DNA from: a virus
DNA length: 52,205 bases
Virus record (IMG/VR): IMGVR_UViG_3300030294_000051
Location: 1-52,205 of that record
Reading direction: 5' to 3' (one strand)
The translations under genes were made by a program, and so were the position numbers. Positions within the stretch are counted from its first letter, which is position 1. Every line of letters begins with the position of its first letter. The notes under the pieces were generated by a model, which saw only the letters and a program-made list of their open reading frames with translations, did not search any database and was not told the DNA's origin. This document shows positions 1 through 7,119 of this stretch, piece after piece.

Positions 1-116
1 ACCGCCAACTGTCAAGTTATCGGGTAGGACACTGATTTGCGTACCACGTAGGTCGAGAGAACCGCCAACTGTCAAGTTATCGGGTAGGACACTGATTTGC
101 GTACCACGTAGGTCGA
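1..116. repeat. Terminal direct repeat, left copy
   Basis: Bases 1-116 are identical to 52090-52205. They span nearly two copies of a perfect 60-bp unit (1-60 and 61-120). Removing one copy joins the ends in frame inside a single gene, so this looks like the overlap of a circular assembly, not two separate loci. The number of 60-bp units may be under-counted, because exact tandem copies collapse in assembly. Confidence 0.9.
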
Positions 117-207
117 GAGAACCGCCATAATGAAATTTTCCGTCTTTAATTTCAATTTTTACACCTAAGAGTTTTTCAACTTCTTCTTTTGTCTTGTAAT
201 TTTCCAT
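1..207 (-). CDS. Leucine-rich-repeat-like protein, N-terminal part (continues at 52205)
   Basis: The ATG at 207 follows the leader motif AGTAGCAGT directly. A 28-residue non-repetitive head (MENYKTKEEVEKLLGVKI and on to HYGG) is followed by exact 20-residue repeats of the form SLDLRGTQISVLPDNLTVGG. The frame is open to base 1 and continues in frame into 52205-51598 if the molecule is circular, giving about 232 residues with two perfect and one degenerate repeat. The repeats have an LRR-like spacing of Leu, Ile and Val that suggests a solenoid. Proteins with such repeats are common in phage metagenomes, but their function is unknown to me. It would be the first gene of the RecT operon, under the promoter at 244-282. 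Confidence 0.8.
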   Translation of the reverse strand, partial: MENYKTKEEVEKLLGVKIEIKDGKFHYGGSLDLRGTQISVLPDNLTVGGSLDLRGTQISVLPDNLTVGG

Positions 208-243
208 ACTGCTACTATAAATTTGTTTGTTTTAAATAATATG

Positions 244-282
244 TAAATCTAGCAATAAGTGAGTGTTATACACTCACTTATT
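244..282 (-). promoter_or_regulatory. Operator-promoter S1 (repeat-protein/RecT operon)
   Basis: A perfect inverted repeat with 13-bp arms and a 3-bp centre (254-282) contains the 19-bp core GTGAGTGTATAACACTCAC on the minus strand. Seven bases further lies TAGATTTA (244-251), matching the Bacteroidetes -7 element TAnnTTTG. The start codon is 37 bp downstream. The palindrome also lies 3' of the ATPase gene ending at 296 and could act as its terminator, but the same core occurs at six other operon starts, which favours a regulator-binding site. Confidence 0.75.
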
Positions 283-295
283 GAGTTAAAGATTA

Positions 296-2227
296 CTAAA
301 CGATAGTAAGTTTTTGTTTCTCAGGATTTACAACCAAATTGATAACTTGTGCTGTCATTTCAGGGATTTCAGTTACTCCCTCACGGTTGTCAAGCCATAT
401 AGGTGCGTACTTATCGTTATAGGCTGAAATGGTATTGATAATATCCAAACCGCATTTGTATTGATCTGCATTGTTCAAAGTAGAGTAAAGAACTCCATCA
501 ATCATAGCTTCACAAGTTGGGATAATCTGACCATCTACTTGCTGAGCAAATAACTTGAATTTTACATATTTGAACATTTGATTGATACGAACTTCGTATT
601 CAGTATTCTTTGCAAATTCAAATTCTTTCAGCGTAAATTCTTTTCTTTCAAGATGGGCCAACTCCTGGTTGAGTGTTTTGAATTGTCCTTCTAGTTGCTT
701 GATCCGGGTATTCGTATTTTCAACAACGTCTTTCAATGCAAGTCGTTCTTTCAATTTATCAATCTCGCCTTGCAGTTGGTTCTTTTCTTCAATGAAGCGT
801 TGATTTCCTTGCAAATTTACTTCTTCATTGAGCTTGGAACGGAACCAGTTTATTTTTCCTTGGTTTTCGTTTTGCTTTTCGGTTAACGGTATCGGCTGTG
901 ATACTTTTACAAGTTCTTCGTTTAGAATATCCAACTTTGTGCCTGTGAACTTTTCAGCTTCAACAGGTACAACAAGCTGTTCAAGTTCTTTCTCAATTTC
1001 ATCCAATCGAGTTTTAATCGCAAGACCTTTCTTCTTATTTTCTTCAATCCGTCTTGCCTTTTCGTTGTTGAAATTGGCTACCAATTCAGCTTGCTTTGCA
1101 TCAATGTCTGACGGTTCAAGTAATCGTTTGCAGGTAGGACATTCAAAAGCTCCTTCGGGAAATGTTAGAGTTTCAGCATTTATATTCTGATATTCTTTGC
1201 GATACTGTGCAATAATTTCAAGCTTTTCGTCCTTTTCTTTATTCAAAGAAACTACTTTCTGTTTCCGTTGAGCTTCTTTGTTTTCTACTTCAAGGTTACT
1301 TGATTTTACGACATCAATCTTACGTTTTACTTCCTGAATTGCTTGCGATTGCTTTTGAGTTTCTTCAAAGCCTAGTTGTTGGTTTTCAAGCTCCAACTTG
1401 TTGATTTCACCCTGCCATTCTAACCGTTCTTTCTGAACGCTTTCGGACTGTTTAGCAATGTCTGAAATTGACATTTCGACAAGTTCAATTTTACCTTTCT
1501 TTTCTTCCAATTCTTTGTTGATTGCATCAAGATCGGGAATTTCGGGCATCGTTCTTTTCAACTCGTCAATTCTCGGTTCAATACCGGCTAACTCCTCTTT
1601 TATCCTGCGTTTTTTGGCTGCCAATTCCTTACGGAAAGAGTCAAACGAAACACCAGTAATTTCAGTCAATAACTCTTGAAATGCTTTGTTAGTTGCTGCA
1701 ACCGATTCGTTGGTTATTTCTCCGGCCATGCTGAATAATAAAGCTCTCTGTTCGTCCTTACTAAGACTTGGGAAATAATGCGGGTTGGTAATTGACTTGA
1801 AAACTTTTTCACCACAAAGACCTAATACAAAAGCATCGTACTCAGATTTTGGTACGTCCACATCATTGATATAATAGGTCGTTGTATTTCCTTTGAATAC
1901 TTCTTCGGCTTCTCCTTTTGGTTTTACCCAATTTTCACCGTACACTCGTCTGAGTGTAGTAATCTTACCATCTACATCAAGAACTTCTTCAACTTCGCAT
2001 TCTGTTTTTGGTTTCGTGTTACCAAGTAAATCACGAGTTTTCAATTGATAATCGGAACGATCCAAGTGGTCCTTTCCGAAATTCACCCATAGGAAAGCAT
2101 CGTATAGCGATGTTTTTCCTGCTTTGTTTCGACCATGAATGAAAGTTTCACGACCGATAAACTCAAAACTTTCTGAAACGACCCCTCTAAATCCTCGGAG
2201 TGTCAGCTTTTTTAGTGTTATTTTCAT
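296..2227 (-). CDS. SbcC/Rad50-like AAA ATPase
   Basis: This 643-residue protein has an SMC/Rad50-type layout. A Walker A motif lies at residues 32-40 (GRNKAGKTS), long coiled coils fill roughly 200-350 and 375-560, a zinc-hook-like CPTC sits near 363-366 between the coils, and a Walker B-like segment (WLDNREG) lies near the C-terminus. Family knowledge points to an ATPase that works with a nuclease or annealase on DNA ends. It is the last gene of the operon from the lysogeny switch and, on the circle, sits next to the RecT and MBL-hydrolase operon, a grouping seen in other phages. The ATG at 2227 is preceded by CAGCAGT. Confidence 0.85.
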   Translation of the reverse strand: MKITLKKLTLRGFRGVVSESFEFIGRETFIHGRNKAGKTSLYDAFLWVNFGKDHLDRSDYQLKTRDLLGNTKPKTECEVEEVLDVDGKITTLRRVYGENWVKPKGEAEEVFKGNTTTYYINDVDVPKSEYDAFVLGLCGEKVFKSITNPHYFPSLSKDEQRALLFSMAGEITNESVAATNKAFQELLTEITGVSFDSFRKELAAKKRRIKEELAGIEPRIDELKRTMPEIPDLDAINKELEEKKGKIELVEMSISDIAKQSESVQKERLEWQGEINKLELENQQLGFEETQKQSQAIQEVKRKIDVVKSSNLEVENKEAQRKQKVVSLNKEKDEKLEIIAQYRKEYQNINAETLTFPEGAFECPTCKRLLEPSDIDAKQAELVANFNNEKARRIEENKKKGLAIKTRLDEIEKELEQLVVPVEAEKFTGTKLDILNEELVKVSQPIPLTEKQNENQGKINWFRSKLNEEVNLQGNQRFIEEKNQLQGEIDKLKERLALKDVVENTNTRIKQLEGQFKTLNQELAHLERKEFTLKEFEFAKNTEYEVRINQMFKYVKFKLFAQQVDGQIIPTCEAMIDGVLYSTLNNADQYKCGLDIINTISAYNDKYAPIWLDNREGVTEIPEMTAQVINLVVNPEKQKLTIV

Positions 2228-2237
2228 ACTGCTGTAT

Positions 2238-2618
2238 TTATGCCTTTTCGGCTGATTTGTTTTTTACATTTTTATAATCCATTATTCTAAATAGCCAAGT
2301 TCGAATGTCCTCTAAATTCATAATGTCATTACATGCATCAAAACCTTCATCTTCTATTAATTCCTGTAAATCATCAATTGAGTCAACCAACCCATCGACA
2401 TTATCGCAAAAATCTTGCTTGCTAGATTCTAATTTTAGATATTTTTTTTGAGATATTCCTTGATTTACATTTACAAAATCTTCCAATACGGGTTTTATTT
2501 TGATTGCACTTTTAGCGATTTGTGTTAGCGAATTTTCATCTGACTTACTTAATTCAGACATTATCAAAGCTAATGGTTCACATAAACTTATAATTTCTTC
2601 AATATCTTTTGTTTTCAT
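2238..2618 (-). CDS. Hypothetical protein, 126 aa
   Basis: Not recognised. It is a soluble, acidic, mostly helical protein (many Asp, Glu, Leu and Ser) with no visible motif or membrane segment. It lies 10 bp upstream of the ATPase gene and 3 bp after the HTH gene, so it is cotranscribed with them; a role in the same early functions is only guilt by association. Confidence 0.7.
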   Translation of the reverse strand: MKTKDIEEIISLCEPLALIMSELSKSDENSLTQIAKSAIKIKPVLEDFVNVNQGISQKKYLKLESSKQDFCDNVDGLVDSIDDLQELIEDEGFDACNDIMNLEDIRTWLFRIMDYKNVKNKSAEKA

Positions 2619-2621
2619 GTT

Positions 2622-2876
2622 TTATTTGTTTAAAATTTTGTCCAATTCACTTTTTCGGTATCTTCGAATACCGCCTTTTTTATCACTTTTCAAGTAATCT
2701 TTATTCCAACGGTTCAGTGTGCTGATGCTAACTTTCAAATAGGCTGCTGCTTCCTTTGTGTTTAGAATTACTTCCTCAGGAACAAGCTCTACTGGCTTTG
2801 GTTGTAGAGAAGTCATTAGTTCTGTGAACTGCCCTACTGTCAACTGCCATACTGGTGTGTTCGGGTCAAGATTCAT
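2622..2876 (-). CDS. Excisionase/MerR-like helix-turn-helix protein
   Basis: This 84-residue protein has a C-terminal HTH of the HTH_17 type: residues from NTKEAAAYLKVS through the recognition segment STLNRWN to a GGIRRYRKSEL wing. Such small proteins act as excisionases or DNA-bending regulators in phages and integrative elements. Its start overlaps the end of the preceding gene by 11 bp. The integrase lies about 2.6 kb away across the lysogeny switch, so an excisionase role is plausible but unproven. Confidence 0.75.
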   Translation of the reverse strand: MNLDPNTPVWQLTVGQFTELMTSLQPKPVELVPEEVILNTKEAAAYLKVSISTLNRWNKDYLKSDKKGGIRRYRKSELDKILNK

Positions 2877-3141
2877 TGCTAAACTGCTTTAATTCATTTG
2901 CATTTTGCTCTACTGTCATCAGTAGATTTTCGTAATCCAAAAGGCTAAACGAATGATCCTTGAAACTAAGTAATTCTATCTCTTTACCATTTTTGAACGT
3001 TTTAATCACTTTATTTTTTAAATCAACAAATACAGTGAAAGGGTCAATTTTCTGTGTCCACGTGTGATTTGCTGTGTCGTGTTCCATACTTAGATTGAAC
3101 ACTTTTGATACTTCTACAATTGGTTCTGCTACGTTTTCCAT
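2866..3141 (-). CDS. Hypothetical protein, 91 aa
   Basis: Not recognised. The middle reads like beta strands (DPFTVFVDLKNKVIKTFKNG). Its ATG overlaps the stop codon of the LuxR-type gene (TAATG) and its end overlaps the HTH_17 gene by 11 bp, so translation is probably coupled across the three. Confidence 0.7.
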   Translation of the reverse strand: MENVAEPIVEVSKVFNLSMEHDTANHTWTQKIDPFTVFVDLKNKVIKTFKNGKEIELLSFKDHSFSLLDYENLLMTVEQNANELKQFSNES

Positions 3142-3692
3142 TACTTGAAAAGTTTGTTGTTATGTGCGTAATCTTTAAATTCAATAAGTGAATGCAATCC
3201 AAGCTTTTGAAGTGCATTTCTTCGGTGGTTCTTTACTGTGTGGATAGAAAGAAACAAGTCCTCTGCTATCGTTTCAGTTTTACAGTTTTCATAGTACTTT
3301 TTCATTACTTCCAACTCTCTTGCTGATAGCGTACTATCAAATTTCGGCTGACAAATAATTTTGAAATACTTACATTCTGCTATCAATGGACATTTTACCA
3401 TTTCGAAATTGTAATTTCCAAACTGGTCAACATCGGGTTGACGGTCATTTTCTCCAAAGCAACAGTTTATTATTCTCCGGGCTCTCAAAAAATCGTAATA
3501 CGGTTTATTGGCAGAACTTTTTGCATACTCCTTTTTTAAAGCTTCTGCTTGTTCAGGATAAAACGTTTCACTTCTTTCGAGCAATTCGGCTGCAATGTCA
3601 GTGTCTTTTAAGGTAAACTGATTAACTACAGATTCACCAACTCTTCTGTACATCCCTTCGCCAGTCATTGGATCAGTGCTAAACTCTGTCAT
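3141..3692 (-). CDS. LuxR-type HTH regulator with Cys cluster
   Basis: The C-terminal part (from about residue 119, STLSARELEVMKKYYENC, to KNHRRNALQKLG) is a LuxR/GerE-type HTH. Ahead of it are Cys77/78, Cys101 (VKCP), Cys107 and Cys114, spaced like a metal- or Fe-S-binding cluster; this arrangement is common in Bacteroidetes phage regulators. No receiver or autoinducer domain is present. LuxR-type HTH domains usually bind dyads of about 18-20 bp, so this is the leading in-window candidate for the seven 19-bp palindromes, which is inference. The gene overlaps its upstream neighbour by 4 bp. Confidence 0.8.
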   Translation of the reverse strand: MTEFSTDPMTGEGMYRRVGESVVNQFTLKDTDIAAELLERSETFYPEQAEALKKEYAKSSANKPYYDFLRARRIINCCFGENDRQPDVDQFGNYNFEMVKCPLIAECKYFKIICQPKFDSTLSARELEVMKKYYENCKTETIAEDLFLSIHTVKNHRRNALQKLGLHSLIEFKDYAHNNKLFK

Positions 3693-3928
3693 TTTTCAAA
3701 TAGATTTTCGGCAGCAATGCCGGTTTCTTTTACCAATATTTCGATATATGCAGGATCGCTTGGTTTATTAGTCCCTGCAACCCATGTTCTAACTGTTTGC
3801 TCATTTACATTACACTGAAGTGCAACACGTTCAACAAAATCAGTTTTTGGAGCTACTGCCCTTGGCAGATTCTTGTAAAAAGTCTTTAAATCGATTTTCG
3901 ATTGACTTTCGGATGTCATATTTTCCAT
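3689..3928 (-). CDS. Small HTH regulator (Cro-like position)
   Basis: This 79-residue protein contains a Cro/CI-like HTH (FVERVALQCNVNEQTVRTWV). It is the first gene of the leftward early operon and is divergent from the repressor gene at 4106, the position of Cro in lambdoid phages. The start could be the ATG at 3928 or the in-frame ATG at 3919. It probably regulates the switch region at 3929-4105. Confidence 0.75.
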   Translation of the reverse strand: MENMTSESQSKIDLKTFYKNLPRAVAPKTDFVERVALQCNVNEQTVRTWVAGTNKPSDPAYIEILVKETGIAAENLFEK

Positions 3929-3998
3929 ATAATTTTAATTTATGTGTGTCGATATACCACTTTTTACTACTTTTGTTTAGTGGTTTTATATTATAGTG

Positions 3999-4039
3999 TA
4001 AAAGTATCGAATATAATTGATATATCAATGATATATTGA
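3999..4039 (-). promoter_or_regulatory. Early leftward promoter with overlapping repressor operators
   Basis: On the minus strand TACTTTTA (3999-4006) matches the -7 element and TTG (4026-4028) lies exactly 19 bp upstream as a -33 element. The TTG is part of a perfect 12-bp palindrome TTGATATATCAA (4017-4028), which overlaps a second dyad TCAAT-GATAT-ATTGA (4025-4039). A protein bound here would block the -33 element, as expected for a lysogeny operator. The repressor gene on the other strand starts 67 bp away. Confidence 0.65.
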
Positions 4040-4105
4040 TGATATTGTTGCATAATTAATGTTTATTCACATATATACATATTTATTTTAATTAAAAATA
4101 GATAC

Positions 4106-4450
4106 ATGTTTGATTTACAAAGTTTGCGAAAAGAGCATCGTATAACACAAAAAGATGCAGCGATACTGTTAGGTTGTAAACAGCCGAATATATCTGCGAT
4201 TGAAAATGACGGAAAAGACCTGACCGAAGAGCAATTAAATATTTTAATTGACAAATACGGAAAAGAGAACATAATGAGATATTACACAGAAAGTGGAATT
4301 GTATCTGATGAACACCCACATTATGGTGGTCATAAAAATGAACTTCAAATTGCTTTTGAGATAATGAAAAAACAAGCCGATAGCCTGGAACGAAAGGATC
4401 AGCAAATTGACAGACTTATTACACTCATAGAAAACTCATTAAACAAATAA
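4106..4450 (+). CDS. XRE-family phage repressor
   Basis: The N-terminus is a clear XRE HTH (LRKEHRITQKDAAILLGCKQ, then PNISAIENDGK). The C-terminal third is a likely coiled coil (KKQADSLERKDQQIDRLITL) suited to dimer formation. At 114 residues it lacks a LexA-type self-cleavage domain, so induction would need another route. It is the first gene of the rightward lysogeny operon and divergent from the leftward early operon, with AT-rich palindromes between them. This is the best candidate for the main lysogeny repressor. Confidence 0.8.
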   Translation: MFDLQSLRKEHRITQKDAAILLGCKQPNISAIENDGKDLTEEQLNILIDKYGKENIMRYYTESGIVSDEHPHYGGHKNELQIAFEIMKKQADSLERKDQQIDRLITLIENSLNK

Positions 4451-4451
4451 C

Positions 4452-4988
4452 ATGGCATTAATTAATTGCACAGAATGCGGGAAAGAGGTAAGCGACAAAG
4501 CTGTATCATGTCCTCACTGCGGTAACCCAATAGCTACAAAAATTCAAGAGGAATACTTATGCTGTCCAAAATGCTATTCAAAAGAACTTCACTCAGAACA
4601 AAAAGGATTTAGCGGAAGTAAGGCACTGGCAGGAGCATTGCTTACAGGTGGAGTAGGAGTGTTAGCCGGAACAATCGGCAGCAAAGATGTATCAATAACA
4701 TGTCTTAAGTGTGGGAACAAGTTCAAAGCAGGTGAAGCTCTTACTATAAGTTCGGCTGACGAAGATATTGAAGAACTTCTCATTCCAATCATTCAAAAAG
4801 GTGATATTATTGATGCAATCAAATTATATCGCGATAAAAAGAACGTTGATTTACAAACAGCTAAATCAAAAGTCGAATTTATCAAAGCAAAGCACAATAT
4901 AATATCAGCGAAAAAATCAGGCTGTGCCGGCATATTGGTGATATTTATTGCAGTCGGATCAATACTTTCATATATAATATACAGTTAA
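4452..4988 (+). CDS. Zinc-ribbon protein with L7/L12-like segment and C-terminal membrane anchor
   Basis: This 178-residue protein starts with a zinc ribbon (CTECGK and CPHCGN), followed by a second four-Cys set (CCPKC and CLKCGNKF) around a Gly-rich hydrophobic stretch. Next is a segment resembling the L7/L12 C-terminal fold (AIKLYRDKKNVDLQTAKSKV), and finally one transmembrane helix (ILVIFIAVGSILSYIIYS). It starts 1 bp after the repressor stop and should be made in the lysogen. Membrane-anchored zinc-ribbon proteins in this position could affect superinfection or host signalling; that is inference. Confidence 0.75.
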   Translation: MALINCTECGKEVSDKAVSCPHCGNPIATKIQEEYLCCPKCYSKELHSEQKGFSGSKALAGALLTGGVGVLAGTIGSKDVSITCLKCGNKFKAGEALTISSADEDIEELLIPIIQKGDIIDAIKLYRDKKNVDLQTAKSKVEFIKAKHNIISAKKSGCAGILVIFIAVGSILSYIIYS

Positions 4989-4999
4989 CAACAACGAAT

Positions 5000-5206
5000 A
5001 TGAAAACAGAACAACTAGAAAAACTGTTATTACTTTACAAACAAGCAGTAGCCAACAATATTACTGCAGGACAATTTGCTACAGAAATTCAAGCAGCAAA
5101 AATTGAACTTGACAAGTCATTTGTAAAAGATGGCAAAGAGGATATGAACCTTGGAGAATACATTGAGGAATTATATTTACTTCAAACAGCAGTTAGCCAT
5201 GAATAA
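5000..5206 (+). CDS. Hypothetical protein, 68 aa
   Basis: Not recognised. A short helical protein without membrane segments, 11 bp after the zinc-ribbon gene and overlapping the next gene by 8 bp, so it belongs to the lysogeny operon. Confidence 0.6.
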   Translation: MKTEQLEKLLLLYKQAVANNITAGQFATEIQAAKIELDKSFVKDGKEDMNLGEYIEELYLLQTAVSHE

Positions 5207-5540
5207 TCCTGAAAGTGTCAAAATCATTAATCGCTTCTATGAAGCATTGGATGTACTAATTTCAAACAGACAATTGAGAGGTGTAAAATCTTTCACTGAC
5301 AAGTACGACATTAATCGTTGGACATTGAACAACGTTCGCAAAGACCCAAAATCAGACATGTTCCAACTTATTTGGGCTTCCCATCTTATAGCAGACTTTG
5401 GCGTTTCTGCAGAGTGGCTAATGACTGGAAAGGGTTGGATGTTCGGTGTTGAAAATCCAAAGTTTCAAAAAGTAGTTCACAAAAACGTTGGCTACAACAG
5501 AAAAGAAACTACAGAAGTAGATTCACCAAGTCAGTCTTGA
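5199..5540 (+). CDS. CI-like regulator of the Bacteroidetes phage type
   Basis: I chose the ATG at 5199 (MNNPESVKII), which overlaps the previous gene by 8 bp; an upstream ATG at 5151 would overlap it by 56 bp. The layout, with an N-terminal helix bundle, a degenerate HTH (FTDKYDINRWTLNNVRKD) and the signature VSAEWLMTGKGWMFG, is typical of Bacteroidetes phage repressor-like proteins. The product is 113 residues. Its 3' end overlaps the convergent integrase gene by 32 bp, so lysogeny-operon transcription runs antisense into the integrase gene. Confidence 0.7.
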   Translation: MNNPESVKIINRFYEALDVLISNRQLRGVKSFTDKYDINRWTLNNVRKDPKSDMFQLIWASHLIADFGVSAEWLMTGKGWMFGVENPKFQKVVHKNVGYNRKETTEVDSPSQS

Positions 5541-6831
5541 TTTCTTCGTCAATGTCTCGGTAACGGGCAAATGCTTTGCTTCCTTCTTTATGGCCGGATA
5601 ATGATCCTACTAAATTTGGGTCCTTGACTTGCTTGTACAAATTTCCTATAAATGATCTTCGTGCCAGGTGCGAGGATGCTATTTTATCTAACGGTTTTTT
5701 TTCCTCTTCCCTTGTGGTAGGATTAAGAACCGTTACCATTCTATTCAGTTTTGCAAACGTGAACATTTCTTTGATAGCTTCATTGTATTTCTGTTCGCTG
5801 ATAAATGGCATTAGTGATTCTCTATTAGCATCCTTATAACGCTCGATAATTTCAAGCGCAATGGAATTGAGAGGAACACGTACAGTAATCGGATTACCAT
5901 CTTTTGTTTTTCCGGCAATATACTCAATGGCACCATCCATTATGTTTGACATCTTCATTTTGTAATAATCACCAACACGGCAACCAATAAGACACTGCAA
6001 CACAAAAATATCTCTTTGTACCGCTAGCGATGGTAACTTTTTCATGTTCTTTGCATAAAGCTGATTTCTTTCGCTTATCTTAATATAGTACGGAGTTCCA
6101 TAAATACACTCTGATACTGGGAACTTCTTAAACGGATTTGAATCAATCTTCTCATTATCGGTGCACCAAATAAAAAACGTTCTTAGCTTAACCAACATAT
6201 CATTCACCGTGTTCTGTCCTCTTGGCTCAGGATTTCTTGACTCTTTTACAATTTTGTAAATGTCCGGGTACTTGGCAAAAACAGTCGGTTCATCCTTGAA
6301 AAATTTTTCAATGTCAGCAAGTATATTTTCATCTATATTTTTCAAATCTAAAATGAACAATTCATTCGTTTTTTGCTTATACAATTGGTAACGCTTCAAT
6401 GATCGGAATACAACATTTATCGAACGAAGTCTTCCGGCAGATAATTTACGTTTTGATAGAAATTCGTCCACGACATCAAAGAACGTTGGCTCATGGATCA
6501 CTTCAATATATTTTTCAGGGAAATGAAATCTATCAACACATTCAAATAACCATTCTTTAGTAACTTGTGATTTGTCTGAATTTTCAAAACATTTGAATAT
6601 ATGTACTTTCAAATTATCGAACCTAGAAGCTAATGAAACGAGCTGTTGGCGTTCTTCTGTTTCAATCTTAGGAATAGATATTTCATTCTTCTTTGACCAA
6701 CGACTGGCCGACACGAATAAATTTGATTTTATTCTGTATCTTTGAACTTTACTGATGGAAAATCTCAACATTATTTCAGATTTTCCAATTTCATTACATT
6801 TCTTTGATAGACTTAATGTTATTGTTGCCAT
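5509..6831 (-). CDS. int: Tyrosine recombinase integrase
   Basis: A 440-residue integrase. The N-terminal arm-binding region is at about 1-100, the SAM-like core-binding domain at about 115-225, and the catalytic domain follows. The catalytic set is Arg285 (IGCRVGDY), Lys308 or Lys310, His388 and Arg391 (HLARR), His414 (LSGHKEG) and the nucleophile Tyr424 (FARYRD), so it looks active. It catalyses integration and excision at attP, which lies immediately upstream of its start (6861-7105). A TATCTTTG promoter element lies 20 bp upstream of the ATG. Confidence 0.95.
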   Translation of the reverse strand: MATITLSLSKKCNEIGKSEIMLRFSISKVQRYRIKSNLFVSASRWSKKNEISIPKIETEERQQLVSLASRFDNLKVHIFKCFENSDKSQVTKEWLFECVDRFHFPEKYIEVIHEPTFFDVVDEFLSKRKLSAGRLRSINVVFRSLKRYQLYKQKTNELFILDLKNIDENILADIEKFFKDEPTVFAKYPDIYKIVKESRNPEPRGQNTVNDMLVKLRTFFIWCTDNEKIDSNPFKKFPVSECIYGTPYYIKISERNQLYAKNMKKLPSLAVQRDIFVLQCLIGCRVGDYYKMKMSNIMDGAIEYIAGKTKDGNPITVRVPLNSIALEIIERYKDANRESLMPFISEQKYNEAIKEMFTFAKLNRMVTVLNPTTREEEKKPLDKIASSHLARRSFIGNLYKQVKDPNLVGSLSGHKEGSKAFARYRDIDEEIKTDLVNLLL

Positions 6832-6850
6832 GCTACTTTGTTTATTAATG

Positions 6851-6889
6851 CAAAGATAATGTTTTTGTCCACGAATTGTCCACCTGATG
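6851..6889 (-). promoter_or_regulatory. Integrase promoter overlapped by arm-type site
   Basis: TATCTTTG on the minus strand (6851-6858) matches the -7 element perfectly. No good -33 TTTG is seen at the usual distance; that region is occupied by the first 29-bp arm repeat (6861-6889). Integrase bound to this arm would cover the promoter, suggesting autoregulation. Confidence 0.55.
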
Positions 6890-7105
6890 TAAATTAACTT
6901 GAACCAACATGAACCTATTTAAACATTTTTATTATCTTTGCACAGTGAATCAGAGGTTCTTGAACATTTTGAAATACTATCCAAAATCATGCTATTTCAA
7001 CCATCAGTCCCCTCCTGGGTCACAAAACAAAAAGCTAATCGGCTCATAACGAGCGATTAGCTTTTTTTAATGGTGTGTTTTTGTCCACCAAATGTCCATC
7101 TGTTG
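6861..7105. other. Probable attP with two arm-type repeats
   Basis: Two 29-bp direct repeats (6861-6889 and 7077-7105), each with two TGTCCA boxes, flank a gene-free stretch next to the integrase gene. They differ at only a few positions. Between them, 7006-7022 (AGTCCCCTCCTGGGTCA) reads like the 3' half of a tRNA T-arm plus acceptor strand, followed by a T-run terminator, as in a phage that inserts into a tRNA 3' end. The exact core cannot be fixed without the host junctions. Confidence 0.6.
7029..7068 (+). terminator. Rho-independent terminator in attP
   Basis: A 13-bp perfect stem (7029-7041 with 7054-7066), extended inside by CTC/GAG after one bulged G, is followed by seven T residues on the plus strand. 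It is probably the terminator of the host tRNA gene carried in attP; it would also work for a short plus-strand RNA, since TATCTTTG occurs at 6933-6940. Confidence 0.75.
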
Positions 7106-7119
7106 AAATCCTAGCTATT

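Noticed and set aside
1-120. Tandem 60-bp repeats resembling a CRISPR or satellite array
   Set aside because: There are no spacers and the units are in frame with a gene and encode 20-residue protein repeats.
828-1190. 120-residue plus-strand frame rich in Ser and Phe
   Set aside because: It is the reverse complement of the coiled-coil region of the ATPase; such Ser/Phe-rich shadows are expected opposite Glu/Lys-rich genes.
7002-7024. Complete tRNA gene in the attP region
   Set aside because: Only the 3' T-arm and acceptor-like strand can be seen; no matching 5' acceptor, D-arm or anticodon arm lies upstream.
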